Positions 1-5,346 of a stretch of DNA of 6,035 nt are shown piece after piece. Source of the stretch: DASYSA01 sp036003885 (GTDB lineage: Bacteria; Acidobacteriota; Blastocatellia; UBA7656); NCBI GenBank assembly GCA_036003885.1, contig DASYSA010000282.1:1-6035 (forward strand). Reading direction: 5' to 3'. The notes below the pieces were generated by a model that had not been told where the DNA came from, did not search any database, and saw nothing but the letters and a program-made list of their open reading frames with translations. Position numbers and translations under genes: made by a program. Numbering within the stretch: position 1 is the first letter of the stretch; every line of letters begins with the position of its first letter.

Positions 1-1733
1 GCGTGGCAGCAGCAGTAGTCGAACTCTATGCCCTGTCCGATTCGGTTAGGGCCGGAGCCGAGAATGATTATCTTCTTGCGGTCGGTCGTATAAGATTCGT
101 CCTCGTCCTCGTAGGTTGAGTACAGATATGGCGTGAAAGACTCGAATTCAGCGCCGCAAGTGTCGACGCGCTTGAAAACCGGCGAGATGCCCATCTCTTT
201 TCTCAGACGCCGCACGGCTCCTTCGGTCGTTTCCAGAATCCAGGCCAGCCTCTGATCGGAGAAGCCTGCGCGTTTGGCTTGCCGCAACTGGTCGCGAGTC
301 ACCGTCTCGAAGCTTTCGCGCCCGAGCGTCTGTTCCTGTTCGACGATCTCGCGAAGGTTGTCCAAGAACCACGGATCTATGTGAGTCAGTTCGTGCAGTT
401 CCCTTATTGAATAGCCGCTGGTCAACGCGTGCATGACAAAGTAGACGCGCTCGGCCGATGGAACAACCAGCCGGCGTCTGAGTTCGGTCTCGTCGAGGTC
501 GGGCGGCACACGATAGGGACTCCGAGTCTCGAGAGAGCGGAGACCTTTCTGAAAGGCCTCCTTGAATGTGCGGCCGATCGACATCGCTTCGCCGACCGAT
601 TTCATCTGCGTGCCCAGAGTCGGGTCTGAAGCCGGGAATTTCTCGAACGCCCATTTCGGGATCTTGACGACGCAGTAATCTATTGTCGGCTCGAAGCTGG
701 CCGGCGTCTTGCGCGTAATATCGTTCGGGATCTCATCGAGTGTGTAACCCACGGCGAGCTTGGCGGCTATCTTGGCGATGGGGAATCCGGTGGCCTTCGA
801 CGCGAGCGCGGATGACCGCGACACGCGCGGGTTCATCTCGATGATCATAAGCTCGCCGTCAACCGGGCTGAGCGCGAACTGGATGTTGGAGCCTCCGGTC
901 TCGACCCCGACTTTCCTGATGACTTGAATAGCCCGGTCGCGCATGACCTGGTATTCGCGATCGGTGAGGGTCTGAGCGGGCGCAACGGTTATCGAGTCGC
1001 CGGTATGAATGCCCATCGGGTCGAAGTTCTCAATTGAGCAGATGATGACCACGTTGTCGGCCAGGTCGCGCATCACTTCGAGCTCGTACTCCTTCCAGCC
1101 GATGATGGACTGTTCGACCATCGTTTCGTGAATAGGCGAAGAGGAGAGCGCGCGCTGGATTATCTCTTCGTACTCTTCGGCGTTGTAAGCGATGCCGCCG
1201 CCCGTTCCGCCAAGGGTGAACGAGGGTCTTATGATTGCGGGGTAGTGCACCAGCTTTATCAGTTCGCGTGCCTCTTCGAGCGATTTGGCAAACCCGGATC
1301 GCGGCATCCGGATTCCGATCTCCTCCATCGCGCGCTTGAAGAGCATACGATCTTCGGCCACTTTGATGGCTTCGAGCTTCGCGCCTATCAACTCGACTCC
1401 AAAGCGTTCAAGCGTGCCGTCTTCAGCAAGCGCGACCGCAAGGTTGAGAGCGGTCTGCCCTCCTACCGTTGGAAGCAGCGCGTCAGGCCGCTCACGTTCG
1501 ATGATGGCCCGGACAGTGTCGACGGTGAGCGGCTCGATATAGGTCCGCTCGGCGAGCTCCGGATCGGTCATTATTGTCGCCGGGTTCGAGTTGACCAGGA
1601 CTATCTCGAAGCCCTCGCTGCGAAGCGCCTTGCAGGCCTGCGTTCCGGAATAGTCGAACTCGCAGGCCTGACCAATCACGATCGGCCCCGAGCCTATGAT
1701 GAGTATCTTGTGAATGTCGGTTCGTCTTGGCAT
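1..1733 (-). CDS. carB: Carbamoyl-phosphate synthase large subunit, N-terminal 577 codons (partial at the left edge)
   Basis: Large subunit of carbamoyl-phosphate synthetase. In the cytoplasm it makes carbamoyl phosphate from bicarbonate, ATP and ammonia passed from the CarA glutaminase, feeding pyrimidine and arginine synthesis. Reading the minus strand from the ATG at 1731-1733 gives an unbroken frame: an ATP-grasp N-terminus (IGSGPIVIGQACEFDYSG), NSNPATIMTD, PTVGGQTALNL, RPSFTLGGTGGG, then EMNPRVSRSSALASKATG. The E and N of EMNPR fall at residues 299 and 301, the same numbers as in the E. coli enzyme, which supports this start. About residues 400-550 match the oligomerisation domain. The second synthetic domain opens with ILGSGPNRIGQGIEFDY and is cut by the window edge, so roughly the last 500 residues of about 1070 are missing. 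The tyrosine is followed by CCCH where E. coli has CCVH. No strong Shine-Dalgarno is visible; a weak GAAAGAG lies about 17 bases upstream. The gene starts 59 bases after a zinc-ribbon gene rather than after carA. Identity is essentially certain. Confidence 0.98.
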   Translation of the reverse strand, partial: MPRRTDIHKILIIGSGPIVIGQACEFDYSGTQACKALRSEGFEIVLVNSNPATIMTDPELAERTYIEPLTVDTVRAIIERERPDALLPTVGGQTALNLAVALAEDGTLERFGVELIGAKLEAIKVAEDRMLFKRAMEEIGIRMPRSGFAKSLEEARELIKLVHYPAIIRPSFTLGGTGGGIAYNAEEYEEIIQRALSSSPIHETMVEQSIIGWKEYELEVMRDLADNVVIICSIENFDPMGIHTGDSITVAPAQTLTDREYQVMRDRAIQVIRKVGVETGGSNIQFALSPVDGELMIIEMNPRVSRSSALASKATGFPIAKIAAKLAVGYTLDEIPNDITRKTPASFEPTIDYCVVKIPKWAFEKFPASDPTLGTQMKSVGEAMSIGRTFKEAFQKGLRSLETRSPYRVPPDLDETELRRRLVVPSAERVYFVMHALTSGYSIRELHELTHIDPWFLDNLREIVEQEQTLGRESFETVTRDQLRQAKRAGFSDQRLAWILETTEGAVRRLRKEMGISPVFKRVDTCGAEFESFTPYLYSTYEDEDESYTTDRKKIIILGSGPNRIGQGIEFDYCCCH

Positions 1734-1792
1734 TTGATTAGTACATATCGCTCTTTCAATGATGCTTCAATACCGGATGTCATTAGTTCTCT

Positions 1793-2359
1793 TCACTCGC
1801 CCGCCTTCGACTGATTCTCCAACCTCGGGGAATGAGCCTTCTCGTCGAGTTGACGAGTTGTGTGCTCGGTGATGCTGGCCGGTTCCGTTATAGGGTCTGT
1901 CGCAGCCTGATCTTTGGTAGACAAAGGCTGCGCGTCCTCGGTGAGAGTGATCACCGGTTGGGCAGGCCGAGGCAGCGTCAGTTGCGAGGCGACGATACTC
2001 AGTGCCTTCAGCTCACTGGATGACTGAATCCATCCGGCGGCACCGGCGATCGCGGCTATAGCGCCGTAGATCACGGAACCCAGCCCGAGTAGTCCAAAGA
2101 TGGACCAGTGATCCGGCATTCCGGCCGCCATCAATAAGGCAAGGATTATGAACCCGAAAGTCAACGAGGCGCCGCCGACGGCGGTGGCGCGTCGCCCTTC
2201 GTAGTAGCCCTTTAGCAGTTTGACCATGCGTTCGTCCGGCTGAGTCTGGTTGACGGCCTTTCCGCTCAGCGCTTCCGACACAACGGCGAGGTTCGCGCCG
2301 CACCGAGTGCAGAACTTTACATCAACCAGATTCTGCGAGCCACAATTAGGACAGTACAT
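1793..2359 (-). CDS. Zinc-ribbon membrane protein (second of two tandem paralogues)
   Basis: A 188-residue protein of unknown function. It opens with a zinc ribbon, CPNC at residues 3-6 and CTRC at 17-20, which should bind one metal ion. A linker carries the motif YYEGRR (52-57). Two hydrophobic segments follow at about 60-80 and 87-108, separated by a short turn with PDHW, so both ends probably face the same side of the membrane. After WIQSSSELKAL (110-120) the last 60 or so residues are Pro/Thr/charged and look disordered. The architecture and several motifs match the neighbouring gene at 2384-2872, so the two are duplicates. The gap to that gene is 24 bases and the gap to carB is 59 bases, which suggests co-transcription. 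The start has only a weak purine run (AAAGAG) upstream but places the first Cys pair at residue 3, as usual for this type. The zinc-ribbon call is firm; the biochemical role is unknown. Confidence 0.88.
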   Translation of the reverse strand: MYCPNCGSQNLVDVKFCTRCGANLAVVSEALSGKAVNQTQPDERMVKLLKGYYEGRRATAVGGASLTFGFIILALLMAAGMPDHWSIFGLLGLGSVIYGAIAAIAGAAGWIQSSSELKALSIVASQLTLPRPAQPVITLTEDAQPLSTKDQAATDPITEPASITEHTTRQLDEKAHSPRLENQSKAGE

Positions 2360-2383
2360 TCTCGGGTGATCTCTTTGTATTCA

Positions 2384-2872
2384 TCACCGGCAACGAAGTT
2401 GCCCCTGAGTTGCCCCGAGCTCGCCTTCCGCGTCCGGAACGCTCGAGGCCTCCTTCTCGGGTCGCTCGGCAGCTCTATCCGATCCCTCCGCGGTCTTTGT
2501 CCCGCCCGGGTGTTGCGAGATAGTGTAAGCAAGCGCTTTGATCTGGCGTCGCGAGGAGAGCCACTTGCTGGCGCCCTCCGCAAACGCGATCACTCCCCAC
2601 AGATATATCCAGCAGGTCCACAGGAACGCAAGGAATGGCGGCAAGCTTTTCGACATCAGCGCCAGCATTACCACCCCTGCACCTGACAGTAGAAGGACCC
2701 CGCCAATCGTGTTGCGGCGCCCCGAGTAATACTTCGCGCGCAGGTCCTGGGTCCACCTCTCGACCGCACCCTTGTCTGCGAGCCCGACCCCCAGCGTACC
2801 CGGCCCCCAGCCGCATTGAGTGCAGACCTCGCTTTCAAAGTGGTTGTTCGAGCCGCAATTCGGGCAGTGCAT
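2384..2872 (-). CDS. Zinc-ribbon membrane protein (first of two tandem paralogues)
   Basis: A 162-residue protein of unknown function, paralogous to the next gene downstream. The zinc ribbon is CPNC at residues 3-6 and CTQC at 17-20, with the same ten-residue spacing as its neighbour. It shares a YYSGRR motif (48-53) followed by a Gly-rich first membrane segment (about 56-73). A second, Trp-rich segment (about 80-98) leads into KWLSSRRQIKAL (103-114), matching WIQSSSELKAL of the paralogue. The tail from about residue 118 is hydrophilic, rich in Glu, Ala and Gly, and probably disordered. GGGA lies about nine bases before the ATG as a modest ribosome-binding site. A sigma70-like promoter sits 58 bases upstream, making this the likely first gene of a unit that continues through the second paralogue into carB. 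Real coding is supported by the conserved paralogy and the intact Cys motif; function cannot be assigned. Confidence 0.88.
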   Translation of the reverse strand: MHCPNCGSNNHFESEVCTQCGWGPGTLGVGLADKGAVERWTQDLRAKYYSGRRNTIGGVLLLSGAGVVMLALMSKSLPPFLAFLWTCWIYLWGVIAFAEGASKWLSSRRQIKALAYTISQHPGGTKTAEGSDRAAERPEKEASSVPDAEGELGATQGQLRCR

Positions 2873-2929
2873 CTGGATTCCCAGCTTCTGTTGCTCTGTC
2901 GTCGAGCGATCCCTCGCGCTTGAGCAGTG

Positions 2930-2958
2930 ATATTACAGGTTGGGTGCGGGGTGTTCAA
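2930..2958 (-). promoter_or_regulatory. Sigma70-like promoter for the zinc-ribbon/carB unit
   Basis: On the minus strand, TTGAAC (2953-2958) and TAATAT (2930-2935) are separated by exactly 17 bases. Each hexamer matches the consensus at four of six positions. The site lies in the 138-base gap after the permease stop and points at the ATG at 2872, leaving an untranslated leader of about 50 bases. It is the best promoter candidate for the leftward genes, but it is inferred from sequence alone. Confidence 0.5.
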
Positions 2959-3010
2959 TTGTACTTACGATTTGGCGGGCGGGACGCTCACTAGTGGTAA
3001 ATCGCCTCGG

Positions 3011-4090
3011 TTACTCATAGCTGAGCGCTTTTACCGGATCCTGATTCGCAGCCCGCAGCGCCGGATAGAGAGCACCCAGCCCTCCCGAGACCAGACCCAG
3101 CGCCAGAGCGTAGAATAGCCAGACCCCTTCGAGATCGACGTTGATCCCGGTGGACCGCTGGACTATGTACTTGCCGGCGAGCGATAGAACGAAGCCCGAA
3201 ACCACGCCCAGCAGACTCAGGAGCAGCGCTTCCTTTTCGATCTCGCCAGCTATCCACCCCTTAGATGCGCCCAGGCTTTTCAGCACCCCGATCTGCCGCG
3301 TCCGCTCGGTCACCGTTGTGTACATCGCCAGTAGTATCACGAGCGAGCTGACCAGTATCGAGAGCCCGATCACCAGGTTCAAAAAGGTTTGAAAAGCAGG
3401 TATCCCACGAGCGTAGAGAGAATTCAGATCGCGGGTAAGCACTACGGTGTGATCCTCGAAGCGGGACTTGATTCGCTGGGCGACCACTTCTTGCATTGCC
3501 GGATCGACAACACTGACAAATATGATCGTGGCCTGGTGGGGCAGATTCAGAGACTCCTGCATAGTGGCGAGCGGAATCTTGAGCCGGCCCAGCGACTCCG
3601 GCTCGTAGATGCCGACAATCTTGAATGGTCTATCAAGAACGTCCATTGAGTCCCCGACACTCAGGTTGCGGTTTCTCTGCAAGATTCGGTCGACCATCGC
3701 TTCGTCGCCGCTCACGACAGGGCGGCCCTCGACTACGCGGATATCCGAAACTCGCGTGAACGACTCGTAATCAATCCCGTCTATCAACCGCCCGCGAACC
3801 GTTTGGCCCACGGGGACCGCATCCCGCACACCATCGATCTGTTTGATCTCCTCGACCCTGCTGACCGGCAGTGAAAGTATCGGCGACAGGCTCAGGACAG
3901 GGGTGCTGCCCGGCCCGCTGACATAGATCTCGGCAGTTACTGCGGAATTCCTGCGGCCCTGCTCATGCAGGAAGCCGTGCACCAGCCCGACGGTAAGAAC
4001 TACGAGGACAACGCCCAGCGCGACGCCGGCGATTGTTGTAAGAGTGCGAGTCTTGCGATAGAGAATGTTGGCTAAAACCAGATTGTCCAT
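3011..4090 (-). CDS. FtsX/MacB-type ABC transporter permease (DevC-like)
   Basis: A 359-residue inner-membrane permease of the FtsX/MacB superfamily. Relatives pair with an ATPase, and often a membrane-fusion protein, to move lipids, peptides or drugs or to transmit force across the envelope. The N-terminus, MDNLVLANILYRKTRT, is typical of the DevC-like branch. A first membrane helix (about 18-40) is followed by a periplasmic domain of about 190 residues, the MacB core-like region. Three C-terminal helices lie at about 233-256, 286-306 and 323-346. The family signature appears as ERTRQIGVLKSLGAS (262-276) before the third helix, and YPALRAANQDPVKALSYE forms the usual C-terminus. Length and four-helix topology are normal, with no frame damage. 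No ATP-binding subunit (Walker A/B) is encoded in the window, so its partner is elsewhere. No clear Shine-Dalgarno precedes the ATG; the upstream bases are AT-rich repeat. The substrate is unknown. Confidence 0.95.
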   Translation of the reverse strand: MDNLVLANILYRKTRTLTTIAGVALGVVLVVLTVGLVHGFLHEQGRRNSAVTAEIYVSGPGSTPVLSLSPILSLPVSRVEEIKQIDGVRDAVPVGQTVRGRLIDGIDYESFTRVSDIRVVEGRPVVSGDEAMVDRILQRNRNLSVGDSMDVLDRPFKIVGIYEPESLGRLKIPLATMQESLNLPHQATIIFVSVVDPAMQEVVAQRIKSRFEDHTVVLTRDLNSLYARGIPAFQTFLNLVIGLSILVSSLVILLAMYTTVTERTRQIGVLKSLGASKGWIAGEIEKEALLLSLLGVVSGFVLSLAGKYIVQRSTGINVDLEGVWLFYALALGLVSGGLGALYPALRAANQDPVKALSYE

Positions 4091-4265
4091 AAAAGATCGT
4101 TTCGCGTTTTATGTTTTACGTTCCGCGTTTGTTGTCCGGGTTTCTCGTGTTCTGTTCTTTAGAGATACCTAGTTTAAACCAGAACCCTGAAACCAGAAAA
4201 CGTTCAATGAGAAACTGGGACTCCAAACGCGAAACCTAAAACGTAGAACGTAAAACGCTTCCCTT
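4091..4265. repeat. ACGTTTTACG-type imperfect inverted repeat in the gap between the permease and the 138-aa gene
   Basis: The 175-base gap is built largely of variants of a short ACGTTT/AAACGT unit. The arm at 4105-4130 is the reverse complement of 4225-4250 at 22 of 26 positions. Between the arms, GTTTCTCGT (about 4140-4148) faces GAGAAAC (4209-4215). The centre holds GTTTAAAC (4172-4179) and a tandem AAACCAGAA at 4176-4184 and 4190-4198. Transcribed RNA could fold into a long imperfect hairpin after the 138-aa gene and might stop or attenuate transcription before the permease. There is no U-tract, so I do not call a terminator. Confidence 0.7.
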
Positions 4266-4682
4266 CTACCGCTTCGGGCCGGTTCCCCGATGTTGCCAGC
4301 AGAAGCCGCCGCCTCGAACCTTTCGCTGGCACGGCTTTCCGGAGCGAGTTGGCGCTCCGCATATCGATTCGACTGATCCTCCCGACCCTCTCTGCACGCC
4401 GACTCTCGCCGGCGTCCGTTCCTGATTGCCCTTTTCTGCCGAAGAGACAAGAGGAAGCGATCGAGGCTCGACAGGAGTGCCGACGAAATAGAAAGGCTCA
4501 GGCCTCCGCGAATAGCGACCGAGGACGAAACCCACGCTCAGCGAGAGGACAAGCAGCCCGGAGAGCACCAAGCGGCCGCGTCCAAAGCCGCGATCGCAGT
4601 GATAACAGCGCGCTCGCGAAGGCCACAGACCGGCACGCTTAGGCTTCAACCGCTCACCACACTCGGAACAGAAGCTCGGCAT
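4266..4682 (-). CDS. Small membrane protein with N-terminal zinc ribbon and C-terminal Cys/His motif
   Basis: A 138-residue protein with no assignable function. It starts MPSFCSECGE and has Cys pairs at 5/8 and 26/29 that form a zinc ribbon. A strongly hydrophobic helix follows at about 38-55. The middle (about 57-105) is Pro/Ser/Arg-rich and probably flexible. The C-terminus carries CGAPTRSGKPCQRKVRGGG followed by FCWQH, with Cys108, Cys118, Cys128 and His131. This C-x9-C-x9-C-x2-H pattern recurs as a short, probably metal-binding module at the ends of otherwise unrelated bacterial proteins. One helix separates the two metal sites, so they may lie on opposite sides of the membrane, or the tail may loop back. 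It is the first gene of the leftward block, with ACGTTT-like repeats on both sides. No convincing Shine-Dalgarno is present upstream of the ATG. The coding call rests on the two intact Cys motifs and the membrane helix. Confidence 0.8.
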   Translation of the reverse strand: MPSFCSECGERLKPKRAGLWPSRARCYHCDRGFGRGRLVLSGLLVLSLSVGFVLGRYSRRPEPFYFVGTPVEPRSLPLVSSAEKGNQERTPARVGVQRGSGGSVESICGAPTRSGKPCQRKVRGGGFCWQHRGTGPKR

Positions 4683-4764
4683 CGGTTTACGTTTCTCGTT
4701 CGTCGTTTCTCGTTTGTCGTTCGTTTACGTTTTACATCGCTAATCCAAACCGGAACGAGAAACG
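4683..4764. repeat. CGTTTCTCGTT repeats with inverted copy, next to the 138-aa gene start
   Basis: CGTTTCTCGTT occurs directly at 4690-4700 and 4704-4714, and its exact reverse complement AACGAGAAACG is at 4754-4764. CGGTTT at 4683-4688 is likewise mirrored by AAACCG at 4747-4752, so the ends form an inverted repeat of at least 17 paired bases around a spacer made of TCGTTT/ACGTTT variants. It belongs to the same compositional family as the repeat at 4091-4265 and covers the presumed promoter region of the 138-aa gene. Confidence 0.75.
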
Positions 4765-4904
4765 ATTTGTGGGGCGGTAGGTGCGAGCATAAGGGCACGG
4801 ACGCGAAAAATCAACGGGACTCTACGTGGATGGGCGTCACGATTTTGCGCACTCACAGCCTGTAGCGGAATTCCCGGGGGAGTCACAGAAGGCAGAGTTG
4901 CCGC

Positions 4905-4970
4905 GGGTCAGGCACTCGATTCCTCGATTCTGCTTTTCTTGACGGGGTCAGGCACTCGATTCCTCGATTC
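4905..4970. repeat. Tandem 26-bp direct repeat (TGCCTGACCCC family), 40-bp period
   Basis: The 26 bases at 4905-4930 recur exactly at 4945-4970. Each begins GGGTCAGGCACTCGATTCC, and each contains TCGATTC twice in tandem. The second copy is also the left arm of the palindrome at 4940-5019, so the first copy looks like an orphan half-element. The GGGTCAGGCACT core is the reverse complement of AGTGCCTGACCC. Confidence 0.9.
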
Positions 4971-5019
4971 CAGCGCCGGATGACATCAAAATCGTGGAAT
5001 CGAGTGCCTGACCCCGTCA
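4940..5019. repeat. Perfect 24-bp inverted repeat, REP/MITE-like palindrome
   Basis: Bases 4940-4963 are the exact reverse complement of 4996-5019, with a 32-base spacer. The arms carry GGGGTCAGGCACTCGATTCC and its complement. As RNA or single-stranded DNA this would form a very stable hairpin. There is no T-tract after either arm, so it is not a standard intrinsic terminator. Short palindromes of this kind are often dispersed REP elements moved by IS200-like (RAYT) transposases; no transposase gene is in this window, so that link is inference. Confidence 0.85.
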
Positions 5020-5037
5020 CCCCGTCTCTGGCTTCTC

Positions 5038-5088
5038 GCGCAAAATAGTGACGCGCACCACTACGTGGATGGGCGTCACGATTTTTGC
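5038..5088. repeat. Hairpin module, intact copy (second of two)
   Basis: GTGACGC (5048-5054) pairs with GCGTCAC (5073-5079), extended outward by AAAAT (5042-5046) with ATTTT (5081-5085) past one mismatch. Inside, CCAC (5058-5061) pairs with GTGG (5065-5068) around a three-base loop. The first copy, at about 4800-4850, keeps the right half and loop, but its left arm is degraded (GCGAAAAATCAACG), so it folds less well. Confidence 0.7.
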
Positions 5089-5176
5089 ACGGGAAGCCAG
5101 GGAGAGCTTGACCGTCGCAAGAAGATTCTTCACACAGAACGCCGCGCGGGACGGGAGCAACGAATGAATCGCAAAT

Positions 5177-5200
5177 TCGAGGGCCTGACCCTCGTCAACC
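5177..5200. repeat. Degenerate copy of the TGCCTGACCCC-type arm
   Basis: TCGAGGGCCTGACCCTCGTC at 5177-5196 and the bases after it resemble the right arm of the main palindrome (TCGAGTGCCTGACCCCGTC at 5000-5018), with one substitution, one inserted base and further differences at the end. It may be an eroded fourth arm. The similarity is short enough that chance cannot be excluded. Confidence 0.35.
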
Positions 5201-5204
5201 TTGT

Positions 5205-5245
5205 TTGCCCATCGAAAGCGCCGGTGCTAGTATACTTCGGCGCTT
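5205..5245 (+). promoter_or_regulatory. Candidate promoter with overlapping inverted repeat upstream of the CxxCxxCC gene
   Basis: TTGCCC (5205-5210) and TAGTAT (5228-5233) are 17 bases apart, each with four of six consensus bases, pointing toward the gene that starts at 5347. An 8-bp inverted repeat, AAGCGCCG (5216-5223) and CGGCGCTT (5238-5245), encloses the -10 hexamer, so it could be an operator or a hairpin near the transcript start. The leader would be about 105 bases. This is prediction only. Confidence 0.4.
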
Positions 5246-5331
5246 GAGCATCCCGAGATCCGTTTGTTTTGGTCGACACGCCGGAGGTTCTTCTCAAAAT
5301 CGGCGAGCAGCCATTTTTGAATCAGTCGGGT

Positions 5332-5336
5332 AAGGA
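5332..5336 (+). promoter_or_regulatory. Ribosome-binding site of the CxxCxxCC gene
   Basis: AAGGA lies 10 bases before the ATG at 5347. An in-frame TAA at 5341-5343 excludes a longer N-terminus nearby, so together they fix the start. Confidence 0.75.
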
Positions 5337-5346
5337 CTAATAAGCG

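Larger units (their letters stand above)
4822..5085. repeat. 25-bp direct repeats flanking the central palindromic element
   Basis: The same 25 bases (beginning CTACGTGGATGG and ending CACGATTTT) occur at 4822-4846 and 5061-5085, 239 bases apart. In addition, 4834-4850 is the reverse complement of 5038-5054 at 16 of 17 positions. The interval between them, which contains the TGCCTGACCCC-type element, is therefore bracketed by both direct and inverted repeats. This is what two copies of one hairpin module on either side of an insert would leave. Confidence 0.85.
4683..5346. other. 664-base gene-free region between divergent genes, dominated by repeats
   Basis: No reading frame here has protein-like character; the longest frames cross hairpin repeats and show no recognisable motif. 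In order the region holds a CGTTTCTCGTT inverted repeat (4683-4764), a first hairpin module (about 4800-4850), the TGCCTGACCCC-type repeat pair with a perfect palindrome (4905-5019), a second hairpin module (5038-5088), a degenerate TGACCC piece (5177-5200), and a candidate promoter for the rightward gene. From 5248 to 5331 I see nothing beyond the presumed untranslated leader of that gene. Confidence 0.75.

Noticed and set aside
1734..1792. Separate promoter for carB in the 59-base gap
   Set aside because: TTGAAG with TATGTA at 17 bases is possible, but the -10 matches at only three positions, and the short gap fits read-through from upstream.
1128..1814. 228-codon plus-strand open frame opposite carB
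   Set aside because: It lies antisense to carB, whose minus-strand reading matches the enzyme family throughout; the plus-strand translation has no recognisable motif.
2366..2994. Overlapping plus-strand and alternative-frame open frames across the zinc-ribbon genes
   Set aside because: Arg/Pro/Ser-rich shadow translations of G+C-rich coding DNA; the minus-strand frames carry the conserved Cys motifs and membrane helices.
4172..4179. GTTTAAAC palindrome as a regulator site
   Set aside because: It is a single 8-bp palindrome at the centre of a low-complexity repeat, with nothing else to support an operator.
4905..4970. CRISPR-like repeat with 40-bp period
   Set aside because: There are only two direct copies with a 14-base spacer, the second copy is half of a palindrome, and no cas genes are nearby.
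4940..5019. Intrinsic terminator
   Set aside because: The stem is long and stable but the spacer is 32 bases and no T-run follows either arm; no gene ends just before it on either strand.
5065..5247. 60-codon plus-strand open frame upstream of the CxxCxxCC gene
   Set aside because: It starts inside the hairpin repeat, crosses the degenerate repeat and candidate promoter, has no Shine-Dalgarno and shows no protein-like pattern.
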